From Akkermansiaceae bacterium UBA6138 (GTDB taxonomy: Bacteria > Verrucomicrobiota > Verrucomicrobiia > Verrucomicrobiales > DEV007): a DNA stretch of 13,675 nt. The notes below the pieces were generated by a model. That model had not been told where the DNA came from. It did no database searches and worked only from the letters and a program-made list of their open reading frames with translations. Within the stretch, counting starts at the first letter, position 1, and every line of letters begins with the position of its first letter. Positions 1-8,214 of this stretch are shown piece by piece. Position numbers and translations under genes: made by a program. The DNA lies in NCBI GenBank assembly GCA_002422425.1, contig DIVG01000087.1:1-13675 (forward strand). Direction: 5' to 3'.

Positions 1-61
1 GGGAATCGAACCCACATAACTAGCTTGGAAGGCTAGGGCTTTACCACTAAGCTATACCCGC
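1..61 (-). tRNA. tRNA-Gly (anticodon TCC), 3' end cut off by window edge
   Basis: Read on the minus strand, the 5' acceptor strand GCGGGTA starts at 61, followed by a D arm (AGCTTAGTGGTAAAGC). The anticodon arm is CTAGC-CTTCCAA-GCTAG, with anticodon TCC complementary to window positions 27-29. The T arm contains GGGTTCGATTCCC at the window start. The 3' half of the acceptor stem and the discriminator base lie outside the window. TCC reads GGA glycine codons. The cloverleaf elements are all visible, so the identity is secure; only the missing 3' end is unverified. Confidence 0.95.
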
Positions 62-83
62 GACTTGTCACACGATGCCGGTT

Positions 84-121
84 TTGATAGGAGTATCAAT
101 TAATTTTTAGAGACTCTAAAA
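84..121. promoter_or_regulatory. Two adjacent short palindromes between tRNA-Gly and comEC
   Basis: The first inverted repeat is TTGATA-GGAG-TATCAA (84-99). The second is TTTTAGAG-A-CTCTAAAA (105-121), a perfect 8-bp palindrome around one central base. They sit in the AT-rich gap between the minus-strand tRNA and the plus-strand comEC start. The symmetry suits a dimeric regulator's operator or a small hairpin. TTGATA could also serve as a -35 element on either strand, but I see no convincing -10 partner. The function is inferred; only the symmetry is seen. Confidence 0.35.
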
Positions 122-149
122 CTTACCTTCAGCCCGTGAAATCCGGCAC

Positions 150-2618
150 ATGCACGTCGGAGAAACGGAACTTAGCCATCTCTCTCCAAATGCCAACATC
201 ATTTTTGCGGAAATTGTGAAGGCGGTTCTCATCGCATTTCAGCTGATCAGAACCCGATTCGGGCTCTTCCTGCGGCGGGCGCCTCTTCTCCCGGTGCTGG
301 TCGCGGGGGGCTCAGCTGTTGTAGTGGTCGATAGCGGCTATTCCCCCGGATCGATCGTGGCTTTGACGAGCTCGCTGCTACTTGTCGTTGTGGGTCTACC
401 CTCGTCCCGCCCGAGGTCGGTTATTCTCGGCGGCGCTCTGGCGGCAATGGTTCTGCTCGGGTGGCGGCATCACGAGCGGCTTGCGGCGATTGAGTCGTTC
501 CCCTTTGCCTCGGCGCTGGGACGCGGGCAGATTATTGAGGTGAGCGGAGAAGGCTGGATCGCCGACTCGGTTGTTCCTGTGGCGCGCTCGGTCACGACAA
601 TGATGCAAATCGACCGGGTGGCAGTGGGAGGGCATGTCTTGGCATGCACGCACCGGGTCCCCGTCTGGATTCAAAAACTGCCGACGGCTCTCGATTACGG
701 TTCGCGCGTTGCGTTCACGGGACGACTTCTTGCGCTCGAAGGCGCATCGACCCCAGGCGGATTCGATCCAAGCGATTTTTATTTTCGTCAGTCAGGATCT
801 CTCGCCCGTCTCGAAATTCGCGAAGGAGACAGGTTTGAGGCCCTGCCCGGGAACGGTGGTTATGCCCTCCTTGCCTTTGCGCGGCGGCTCCGCAGCGAAC
901 TTGAGGCTGCGCTCCTCACGGGCGTGAGTAAAACCGGCGAACCCTATGCCCGGCTCATCGCGGCGATGACCCTCGGGGCGCGGGAAAACTCGCCGGAAGA
1001 GCTTGAGGAGCTCTTCCGCATCAGCGGGACGCTGCATCTCTTTGCTGTTTCGGGCATGCACGTAGGCATTGTCGCCGGATTGCTCCTCGCATCGGCGTTG
1101 TTTCTCCGCCTGCCGCAGCACGGTGCGGTCATTCTGGTAATGCCGTGCGTCCTCTTTTATGCTGTTCTCACCGGACTGAGCCCCTCTGCGGTGAGGGCGG
1201 CGTTGATGCTTTCGGTATTCCTTGCCGCCTATGCGCTCCGCGAAAGGCCTTCGCTTTTCAATAGCCTGGGTTTTTCGGGGCTTATCATCCTGATGGTCGA
1301 TCCTCAGCAGCTTTTTCTGCCGGGATTCCAGCTCTCTTTTCTTGTCGTCTTTTTTATCGTTCTCCTGACCGCCGGCCTTCATGAGAGGATCCTGAGGCCT
1401 TTCCGGACGGACCCGTTTCTACCCGTGAGCCTGCTCTCAAAACGGCGCCTTTTCGTCGACAAAGTCGTCGGAGCCCTTTCCGTCTCAATCGCCGTTTCCC
1501 TCTCCTCGTGGCTGGGTTCGGCTGGGCTTTTGGCGTGGCACTTTCAAAGTGTCTCGCTCGTCGCGATTGTGGCCAATGTCTTTATGGTTCCCTTTGCCGG
1601 AGTCATCATCACCCTCGCTTTTGCTTCCATGGTCGCGCTCGGAGCCAAGCTCGTGTGGCTCACGATCGCGGGTAATAAGCTGAATGTCGGGATCGCCATG
1701 GCCTTGACCGGCCTTGCGCAGTTTTTTGCGAACTGGCCTGCCGCGTCAGTAAATACCGGGTCGATCGGTGATAAGGCACCGGGACGTGACGTTCTGCAGC
1801 TCGATCTGATGGGAGACCGGGGCGACAGCGCGGCACTCCTGACGGTGCCGCGACAGGGAGCGCCGCCGCTCCGCTGGATGATCGACAGCGGGGGGATTCG
1901 GACGTATCAGAGGCAGGTTCTGCCGCTCCTGCGCAGCCGCGGGATTAACCGACTCGATGCCCTCGTTCTGACTCACGGCGACGCCGGACATATCGCAGCC
2001 GCCCCGCAGGTTATCACGCTCCTGAGGCCCCCGCTTTTGTTGGAGTCCGTCCTTGAGAACCGATCGCCGTCCTATCCCGCGATCAGCGCCGCGGCGACGG
2101 ATCTTGGGCTCCGCGTGGTCGGAATGGAACGGGGGCGAACTCTCGTCATTGGAGAAGGGACCGAGGTTATCATCCTCGCGCCGGGTTCGTCGGATTCCGC
2201 CCGGCTTGCCGACGATCGTGTCCTCGTTATGAAAATTCACCACGCCGGACGGACGATTCTGATGACCTCGGATGCCGGATTTGTCACTGCTAATCAATTG
2301 CTTCGGGCCGGGGTGGACTTGCGAGCCGATGTCTGGGTCCTTGGTCAGCACAGCGAGGGTTTTCCCATGCCCGAGGCCTTCGTAACGGCAGTGAATCCGC
2401 TCGTGGTCCTCTCCAGTCATGCTGACTTCCCCGTAGCGGAGCAAATTCCGCTTTCTCTGCGCGAGACCCTGGCGGCGCGCGGGGTGCCTCTTTTTGAGAT
2501 TGGCCCTGCCGGGACCGTATCAATCGAGGTGAGTAACGCCGCCCTCTTGATCAGACCTTTCGCCCATCCGGAGAATACACTGACAATTCCTGCACCGCCC
2601 GTTGCCCTCGGGAGATGA
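150..2618 (+). CDS. comEC: ComEC/Rec2-family DNA internalization channel protein
   Basis: This is a polytopic inner-membrane protein of the ComEC/Rec2 family, which carries single-stranded DNA across the cytoplasmic membrane during natural transformation. At 822 aa it has the usual family length. Membrane segments and a DUF4131/OB-like region occupy about residues 25-240. The competence domain (about 265-530) has the typical HLFAVSGMHVG signature around residues 297-306. A C-terminal metallo-beta-lactamase-like domain starts near 550. That domain keeps H609-x-D611-xx-H614, but the usual DVGQGD is DLMGDRGD (552-559), the usual TGD is TSD (D708), and the usual HHGS is QHSEG (733-737). It may therefore bind metal poorly. 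No Shine-Dalgarno precedes ATG 150; GTG 216 in the same frame is an alternative start. No other competence genes are in the window, so transformation ability is inferred only. Confidence 0.93.
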   Translation: MHVGETELSHLSPNANIIFAEIVKAVLIAFQLIRTRFGLFLRRAPLLPVLVAGGSAVVVVDSGYSPGSIVALTSSLLLVVVGLPSSRPRSVILGGALAAMVLLGWRHHERLAAIESFPFASALGRGQIIEVSGEGWIADSVVPVARSVTTMMQIDRVAVGGHVLACTHRVPVWIQKLPTALDYGSRVAFTGRLLALEGASTPGGFDPSDFYFRQSGSLARLEIREGDRFEALPGNGGYALLAFARRLRSELEAALLTGVSKTGEPYARLIAAMTLGARENSPEELEELFRISGTLHLFAVSGMHVGIVAGLLLASALFLRLPQHGAVILVMPCVLFYAVLTGLSPSAVRAALMLSVFLAAYALRERPSLFNSLGFSGLIILMVDPQQLFLPGFQLSFLVVFFIVLLTAGLHERILRPFRTDPFLPVSLLSKRRLFVDKVVGALSVSIAVSLSSWLGSAGLLAWHFQSVSLVAIVANVFMVPFAGVIITLAFASMVALGAKLVWLTIAGNKLNVGIAMALTGLAQFFANWPAASVNTGSIGDKAPGRDVLQLDLMGDRGDSAALLTVPRQGAPPLRWMIDSGGIRTYQRQVLPLLRSRGINRLDALVLTHGDAGHIAAAPQVITLLRPPLLLESVLENRSPSYPAISAAATDLGLRVVGMERGRTLVIGEGTEVIILAPGSSDSARLADDRVLVMKIHHAGRTILMTSDAGFVTANQLLRAGVDLRADVWVLGQHSEGFPMPEAFVTAVNPLVVLSSHADFPVAEQIPLSLRETLAARGVPLFEIGPAGTVSIEVSNAALLIRPFAHPENTLTIPAPPVALGR

Positions 2619-2641
2619 AATTTTTAAAAATCTAAGATTTG

Positions 2642-2670
2642 CAGCGCGAGCTTCGTTCTAAGCTCTGCTG
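2642..2670 (+). terminator. Stem-loop downstream of comEC, possible terminator
   Basis: The stem CAGC..GAGCTT pairs with AAGCTC..GCTG around the loop CGTTCT, with a small internal mismatch. It starts 23 nt after the comEC stop. No clear T run follows, so intrinsic termination is uncertain. An AT-rich palindrome ATTTTTAAAAAT lies immediately before it. Confidence 0.35.
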
Positions 2671-2727
2671 ACGATTTCATTACCCCGGGCTGATCCAACA
2701 GGGAAACGGTATCTAAAAGTGTAACCG

Positions 2728-2756
2728 TTGTTAAAATTATTGCTATTTACTTTAAG
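2728..2756 (+). promoter_or_regulatory. Candidate sigma-70-type promoter for the 3D-domain gene
   Basis: TTGTTA (2728-2733), a 17-nt AT-rich spacer and TTTAAG (2751-2756) match the -35/-10 pattern at four of six bases each. The downstream ATG is at 2789. A GAGGA at 2770-2774 could be a ribosome binding site but is about 14 nt from the ATG, farther than usual. This is a weak call made by eye. Confidence 0.25.
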
Positions 2757-2788
2757 GGGGCCTCCTCCTGAGGAAACGTTGACTTTCG

Positions 2789-3688
2789 ATGAAAAACCGC
2801 TTAAAAAAAAGCAGTTCGGACCAAATGCATCACGCTAGCGCCTACAGATTTCTTGGTCTTCTGCTGACCGGCCTGACAGGGGTGTCGCTGTTTACCAGCT
2901 GCACGACGCACAGCGTCACGGCGCTCTCCAGTCAGAGCGCTCCCGCTGTGGCGAAGGTTTCTCAAGTTGAGCCCGTTGGTGAGATGCTCTCCGCCGTGGA
3001 AGGAACGGAAACCGGGGTTCCCGCTCCGGCCGCTGTATCTGTCGCCACGGCGGTCCCGGAGGCAGCCCCGGAGCCTGCTGAAGCGATTTCCGAAAAACCA
3101 TCCGTGACCCTCGCGGAGGGGATAACCGCTCCGGTTTTGGATCAGGCCAACGCAACGGCTCAGGAACCATCGGTGGCACCGGCTGCCGAACCTGTCGTCC
3201 TCGCGACCGTCCCCCGAACACCCGTCTCAAGTCGGCCCACCAATCAGATCATGATGGTCCGCACCACCGCCTATTCCCACGTCGAGGCTGATCACCTCAC
3301 CTACGGTCGCAAGAGCGCCGCCGGCACCAAGTTGCAATACGGCTCGCGCGTGCGCAGTGCGGCGGCCGACTGGTCCAAGTATCCGCTCGGGACCCGTTTC
3401 ACGATCGAGGGGCTTCCCTACGAATATGTGGTGGATGATTACGGCAGTGCCCTCGTTGGAACAGAGACGATCGACATTTACAAACCCGAGATGAGGACGA
3501 TGAACAAATGGGGCGTGCGCAATGTCCCCATCAAAGTGCTTGAGTGGGGATCCTTTGAAGAAAGCCGCAAGATCCTCGACGGACGCAAGCACGTTCGTCA
3601 TGCCGATCACGTTCGCAAGATGCTGAGCGAGATCGAGAAAAAGGGCCGCGCCGGCTACGATTCCCCCGTCATGGGTGGCAGCGCCTGA
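2789..3688 (+). CDS. Predicted lipoprotein with C-terminal 3D (RlpA-like double-psi beta-barrel) domain
   Basis: This 299-aa protein has a basic N terminus, a hydrophobic stretch (about 20-36) and a Cys38 preceded by LFTS, which resembles a lipoprotein signal with Phe in place of the usual Leu. Residues 39-150 are a low-complexity linker rich in Ala, Pro, Val and Glu, probably spanning the periplasm. Residues about 155-255 form a 3D domain, named for conserved aspartates. VVDDYGS (215-220) and TIDIY (227-231) match its hallmark residues, as in MltA, YocH and related proteins acting on peptidoglycan. Peptidoglycan binding or lytic transglycosylase-like activity is therefore a family-level expectation. 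nth begins 25 nt after the stop, so the two may be cotranscribed. Neither the exact enzymatic activity nor lipidation is shown by the sequence. Confidence 0.85.
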   Translation: MKNRLKKSSSDQMHHASAYRFLGLLLTGLTGVSLFTSCTTHSVTALSSQSAPAVAKVSQVEPVGEMLSAVEGTETGVPAPAAVSVATAVPEAAPEPAEAISEKPSVTLAEGITAPVLDQANATAQEPSVAPAAEPVVLATVPRTPVSSRPTNQIMMVRTTAYSHVEADHLTYGRKSAAGTKLQYGSRVRSAAADWSKYPLGTRFTIEGLPYEYVVDDYGSALVGTETIDIYKPEMRTMNKWGVRNVPIKVLEWGSFEESRKILDGRKHVRHADHVRKMLSEIEKKGRAGYDSPVMGGSA

Positions 3689-3713
3689 TCCGGCGGAGCT
3701 TTTCCGGCAAAAA

Positions 3714-4364
3714 ATGACTAAAGCGGAACGTAGCGCCTGCGTGGCCGCCAAACTTGAGGAACTCTATCCCGAGACGCCCATCCCGCTCGATCATCGGGAT
3801 CCTTACACCCTCCTCATCGCCGTGCTTCTCTCGGCCCAGTGCACCGACGAGCGGGTCAACAAGATCACTCCCGCCCTTTTTGCCCTCGCCGATACCTCGC
3901 AGGCCATGGCCCTCGTCCCCGTGGAAAAAATCCGCGAAATCATCCGCCCCTGCGGCCTGTCCCCGCGCAAGTCCGTCGCCATCTCCGAACTTTCCAAAAT
4001 CCTCGTCGAGCAATACGGCGGTGAGGTCCCCGCCGACTTTGACGCGCTCGAGGCCCTCCCCGGCGTCGGACACAAGACCGCCTCTGTCGTGATGAGCCAG
4101 GCCTTCGGCGTGCCCGCCTTTCCCGTCGACACGCACATCCATCGACTCGCCCAGCGTTGGAAGCTGACCTCGGGGAAAAATGTCGTCCAGACCGAGCGCG
4201 ACCTCAAACGGGCCTTCCCCCGCGAGAGCTGGAACAAGCTTCATCTTCAGATCATCTTCTACGGACGCGAACACTGCTCCGCCCGAGGCTGCGACGGCAC
4301 CGTCTGTGGAATCTGCCGCACCCTTTTTCCCGAACGGGTGCGGGCGGTGAAGACGCGGAAGTAA
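3714..4364 (+). CDS. nth: Endonuclease III (DNA glycosylase/AP lyase)
   Basis: This is a bifunctional base-excision repair enzyme that removes oxidised pyrimidines and cleaves at abasic sites. The helix-hairpin-helix LPGVGHKTA and the VDTHIHR motif carry the catalytic Lys and Asp, 18 residues apart as in E. coli Nth. LLIAVLLSAQCTD near the N terminus is also typical. The C-terminal cysteines are arranged C-x4-C-x4-C-x2-C instead of the classical C-x6-C-x2-C-x5-C of the [4Fe-4S] loop; the position of the last classical Cys is Glu. I chose ATG 3714 (216 aa) because it aligns with the E. coli start and avoids overlap. An in-frame GTG at 3675 would add 13 residues and overlap the upstream gene's end. 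No Shine-Dalgarno decides the matter. Confidence 0.95.
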   Translation: MTKAERSACVAAKLEELYPETPIPLDHRDPYTLLIAVLLSAQCTDERVNKITPALFALADTSQAMALVPVEKIREIIRPCGLSPRKSVAISELSKILVEQYGGEVPADFDALEALPGVGHKTASVVMSQAFGVPAFPVDTHIHRLAQRWKLTSGKNVVQTERDLKRAFPRESWNKLHLQIIFYGREHCSARGCDGTVCGICRTLFPERVRAVKTRK

Positions 4365-4366
4365 AA

Positions 4367-4439
4367 TGTAATCATTTCCGCACGGAAATGCCGATTTGTA
4401 ATCTATTCCGCAGAAATGTAATAGAATCTGCATGAAATG
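4367..4439. repeat. Three degenerate 22-24 nt direct repeats directly after nth
   Basis: Units at 4367-4390, 4397-4418 and 4417-4439 share the frame TGTAAT - variable centre - GCA - GAAATG, with CCGCA in the first two and CTGCA in the third. The second and third overlap by two bases. The first unit contains the perfect inverted repeat CATTTCCG-CA-CGGAAATG (4373-4390). Another TTCCGCA occurs at 4466-4472. Clusters of short terminal repeats like this occur at ends of some insertion sequences, the IS21 family for example, but no transposase is present. A regulator-binding array or the nth transcript terminator are alternatives. The repeats are seen; their origin is inference. Confidence 0.5.
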
Positions 4440-4501
4440 AGGTCTACGGCGGAAAAAATAACAAGTTCCGCAGGGATCGGCGGCACTCTCATGAAACAGA
4501 A

Positions 4502-4531
4502 TCGGGATCTTCCTACCTCTAAAAATCCCGA
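4502..4531. repeat. Inverted repeat TCGGGAT / ATCCCGA
   Basis: A perfect 7-bp inverted repeat with a 16-nt spacer lies in the gene-free stretch between nth and argG. A weaker 5-bp repeat ACCGA/TCGGT follows at 4540-4558. There is no T run, so neither looks like an intrinsic terminator. Confidence 0.3.
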
Positions 4532-4579
4532 ATATCCCCACCGATTGATTTCGTCGGTCTAGGGACTCGGCTCAAGCTT

Positions 4580-4614
4580 GCCAGCAGAATAGTTCGGAAG
4601 GGAAATCTGCTGGC
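4580..4614. repeat. 9-bp inverted repeat GCCAGCAGA / TCTGCTGGC with a third half-site
   Basis: The arms (4580-4588 and 4606-4614) are perfectly complementary around a 17-nt loop. A third copy of the half-site, AATCTGCTG, occurs at 4622-4630. This lies about 65-100 nt upstream of the candidate argG promoter. It could be an operator with a repeated half-site or an RNA hairpin. I see no match to an ARG box that would make it an arginine repressor site. Confidence 0.35.
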
Positions 4615-4678
4615 CTCCCTGAATCTGCTGAAGATTAATTATTCCCCCTCGACGCTCGAGCAGGAGCGCCAAATCCCG

Positions 4679-4706
4679 TTGCAAGCCCGCGCCCCGCACG
4701 TAGAAT
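4679..4706 (+). promoter_or_regulatory. Candidate promoter for argG-ppnP
   Basis: TTGCAA (4679-4684), a 16-nt spacer and TAGAAT (4701-4706) form a reasonable sigma-70-like pair, with five of six bases matching in the -10. Transcription would start near 4713, giving a leader of about 36 nt before ATG 4749. The call is by eye and not tested. Confidence 0.4.
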
Positions 4707-4748
4707 GGCCGCCGGTCATTGCACCGCCCCGAACCTTTTTATCCTTTC

Positions 4749-6053
<1,305 letters not shown>

Positions 6054-6076
6054 CCAAACTGCCTATTTTCTTTCTC

Positions 6077-6391
6077 ATGGAATTCACCTCAGTCACCGCA
6101 GTCGCCAAAGCGAACGTTTACTTCGACGGCAAAGTCGTCAGTCATACGATCCTCTTCCCTGACGAAACCAAAAAGACCCTCGGGCTTATCTACGCCGGCG
6201 AGTATCACTTCGGCACCGACGCCGCCGAAGAAATGGCTATCACCGACGGAGCCTGCGAAGTCCAGCTTGACGGCAGCGAAGCTTTTGTCGCCTACGCCGC
6301 CGGCACCGCCTTCGAAGTCCCCGCGAAATCCGGATTCACGATCCGGGTGAAGGAGGGGATCTGCCAGTATGTCTGCTCATTTCTGAGCTGA
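6077..6391 (+). CDS. ppnP: Pyrimidine/purine nucleoside phosphorylase (PpnP, YaiE/DUF1255 family)
   Basis: This small cupin-fold protein of 104 aa, the normal family length, resembles E. coli YaiE/PpnP, which phosphorolyses a broad set of nucleosides to free base and ribose 1-phosphate. Recognisable family features are FDGKVVSHTILF near residues 16-27, AGEYHFGTDAAEEM (about 40-53), the GTAFEVPAKSGF stretch and the C-terminal CQYVCSFL. It starts 23 nt after argG and is probably translated from the same message. A pyrimidine tract (6064-6076) replaces a Shine-Dalgarno. The stop codon lies inside three tandem TGAGC units (6384-6398). The functional link to arginine synthesis is not obvious. Confidence 0.92.
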   Translation: MEFTSVTAVAKANVYFDGKVVSHTILFPDETKKTLGLIYAGEYHFGTDAAEEMAITDGACEVQLDGSEAFVAYAAGTAFEVPAKSGFTIRVKEGICQYVCSFLS

Positions 6392-6641
6392 GCTGAGCGG
6401 TGGCGGGAGGCCAGGGAATCGGGGGTTGGAATGACGGCTTCAGCGGTTCCGATGTTTTGGAATGGCGTTGTATTCGGGTCAATCGCAAGCAAGGCTGTTC
6501 GATGCCCCTGCCAGTCCCGGCAAATCTTCAAACTCTGCCCGAATTATGGATTTTAGTGCGCCTGTAAGTCCGTCGGTGCAGTGTCGTATGTCGGTGAAAT
6601 CGGGAATTGCGCCCCCTGCCAGCGGCGTTTAAATTCGGCTC
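6392..6641. other. Non-coding stretch between ppnP and the hicB remnant
   Basis: I see no gene, RNA or convincing terminator here. No open frame on either strand resembles a known protein. In particular there is no recognisable hicA toxin gene, which often pairs with hicB. Confidence 0.5.
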
Positions 6642-6844
6642 ATGTCACCCGAGGCCATCATCCATGAAGCGGAAGCGGGAGGCTACTGGGACGAGGTGCC
6701 GGACCTGTCGGGATGTGTTTTACCTTGGGCGAGTCCCTGGAGGAAATAGGCGATAATATCCGCGAGGCTGTTGAAGGGTGGATCGCGACTGAACCTTGCG
6801 GCAACCTATTGAAGATCTTTCCCCTGAACGACGACGAGCTTTAG
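6642..6844 (+). pseudogene. HicB-like antitoxin gene disrupted by a one-base frameshift
   Basis: From ATG 6642 the frame encodes MSPEAIIHEAEAGGYWDEVP followed by DLSGCV, the typical start of a HicB-type partial RNase H-fold antitoxin. It then runs into TAG at 6747-6749. Reading from 6722 in the next frame continues the family pattern exactly: TLGESLEEIGDNIREAVEGW and on to a TAG at 6842-6844. Adding one T to the TTTT run at 6718-6721 restores C-V-F-T-L-G-E and a 67-aa protein of about normal HicB core length. So one base has been lost, or miscalled, in a homopolymer. No hicA toxin is found on either side. The downstream side is closed by the convergent membrane-protein gene, whose stop codon overlaps this one. 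Confidence 0.75.
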
Positions 6845-8214
6845 GAGTGCGTCTCTTTCTGCGCTAATTTCTCCTCCTCAGCCAGCCTCAAAAGATTCCC
6901 ATAGCCCGCGTGAAAAGCGCCGAGCTGGAAGTAGCGGTAAAGTGGCAGACCGCACCAGACAAACCAGTGCGAGGGGCGGATGTGGCATTGCACTTCGAGG
7001 TGCATTTGTCCGTCGCGTTCGCTCACCGTGGCGACCCACTCGCCCTGCCCGTAGTGGCGGGCGGTCGTCGTGTAACCGAGCCGGACGAGCCCGGGTTCGT
7101 CGGCGAGGACGCTGATCTCGACGATGGCGGCGAGGCAGACCGGGTTGAGGCCGGGGAGATTGGGAAGAAAGAGCCCGAGACCGAGGCGGTCACCGATACG
7201 GGCCGGTCTCTGCTCTTCCTCGAACTGGGCGCGTCGCACCATGACCGTGGCCGGGTAAAAGCGATACCCGAGGAGTGCTTCACGCATTCTCGCAAAGGCC
7301 TCGGGCGAGGCGGGGCCGAGTTCGCGTTGATGGTGATCGACGAAGCGCGCCGTTTCGACCGAGCCGGGATTGAGCGGGATCGTAGGATCGGGAGCGGGGC
7401 CGGTGAGGTAGCGTTCCCGCGCCGGGACAGTAGCGATCAGCAGACCCGTCCCGATGAGATTGAGCGAACCGTGGACAACGAGCATCTGCGGGATGTCGAG
7501 CCAGGGCCATCCGAAATGGTTTGTCAGGGTGAAGCCCGCCCCGAGGGCGAATCCGGCGAGGAGTGGCAGGGCGAGCAAACGGGCGCGGCACGATCCGACG
7601 CTGGCCCACCAGACAAAAAAGCCGAGCGCAAAAACGATCGCACAGATCGTTTCGACAAAGCCGGGGATCATTGGCTGCGAACGCAGGGCGAAGCAGAGCG
7701 CCGTGGCCGGAGCCGACACCACATAGATCCAGATCGCCACATCGTTCCAGCGCCGCATCGGAGAGGAGGCCCGTGTCCAAGCCGTCATCACTGTCGGCAG
7801 CGCCCCGAAAGTGATCGCAAAATGCACCGTCGTCAACGTAGCGAGCGGATCGGGGAATCCTGCAAAAGTCCCGTCGTAACGCGACCAGATCCAGGCGACC
7901 GCCGCGACGAGAGGTCCGCTCGTGCCAAGAGCATCGAGCCACCGCGTCGCCGCCCCTTCCCCCCACGCCGAGAGGAAGCGTCCCGCCCCGTGCGCAAAGA
8001 GCCAAACAGCGTAGAGGAGGGCCGGCAGCGCCCAGGCCGCCGCGAACGGTCCGCGTTCCCATCCGGCCGCGACAAGGAGGAAGGGAAGGCCGAAGAGCGC
8101 GAGACGCCGCACTACCGGCGGTTGCCCGGGGTCCGCCCGCTGCGCCAGCGGGAGCACGAACCCGAAACAAAACGCGGCGATCAGGGAAAAGACATCGGGA
8201 AATGACCACGGCAT
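6841..8214 (-). CDS. YndJ-like membrane protein with C-terminal DUF1990-like domain
   Basis: This is a 457-aa integral membrane protein of unknown function. Roughly eight or nine hydrophobic segments fill residues 9-263, including HFAITFGALP (131-140) and VVHGSLNLIGTGLL (246-259), which resemble the YndJ family of Bacillus. After a polar linker (about 265-310) comes a soluble region (about 313-445). Its features are GYRFYPATVMVRR, a central LGLGLFLPNLPGLNPV and a late HIRPSHWFVWCGLPLYRYFQ stretch, which recall DUF1990. The start ATG 8214 has the pyrimidine tract CTTTCCCC directly upstream in place of a Shine-Dalgarno. It converges with the hicB remnant and diverges from the DUF1549 gene. The domain names come from sequence resemblance recalled by eye, so I am moderately sure of the family and know no activity. 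Confidence 0.7.
   Translation of the reverse strand: MPWSFPDVFSLIAAFCFGFVLPLAQRADPGQPPVVRRLALFGLPFLLVAAGWERGPFAAAWALPALLYAVWLFAHGAGRFLSAWGEGAATRWLDALGTSGPLVAAVAWIWSRYDGTFAGFPDPLATLTTVHFAITFGALPTVMTAWTRASSPMRRWNDVAIWIYVVSAPATALCFALRSQPMIPGFVETICAIVFALGFFVWWASVGSCRARLLALPLLAGFALGAGFTLTNHFGWPWLDIPQMLVVHGSLNLIGTGLLIATVPARERYLTGPAPDPTIPLNPGSVETARFVDHHQRELGPASPEAFARMREALLGYRFYPATVMVRRAQFEEEQRPARIGDRLGLGLFLPNLPGLNPVCLAAIVEISVLADEPGLVRLGYTTTARHYGQGEWVATVSERDGQMHLEVQCHIRPSHWFVWCGLPLYRYFQLGAFHAGYGNLLRLAEEEKLAQKETHS

Noticed and set aside
1746..2444. Minus-strand 232-aa open frame opposite the end of comEC
   Set aside because: It lies antisense to the conserved metallo-beta-lactamase domain and shows no family features.
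4365..4439. CRISPR array
   Set aside because: The three repeats are degenerate, two overlap, and there are no regular unique spacers or cas genes.
3669..4541. Minus-strand 290-aa open frame opposite nth
   Set aside because: It is antisense to a clear nth gene. Its N-terminal part comes from the repeat island and resembles no protein.
6392..6641. hicA toxin remnant upstream of the hicB pseudogene
   Set aside because: No frame shows the HicA pattern of a short double-stranded RNA-binding-like fold with a GSH motif.
6910..8205. Plus-strand open frame (431 aa) opposite the YndJ-like gene
   Set aside because: The product is a charged Arg/Glu/Asp-rich sequence typical of an antisense shadow. The minus strand gives a coherent membrane protein with hydrophobic segments.
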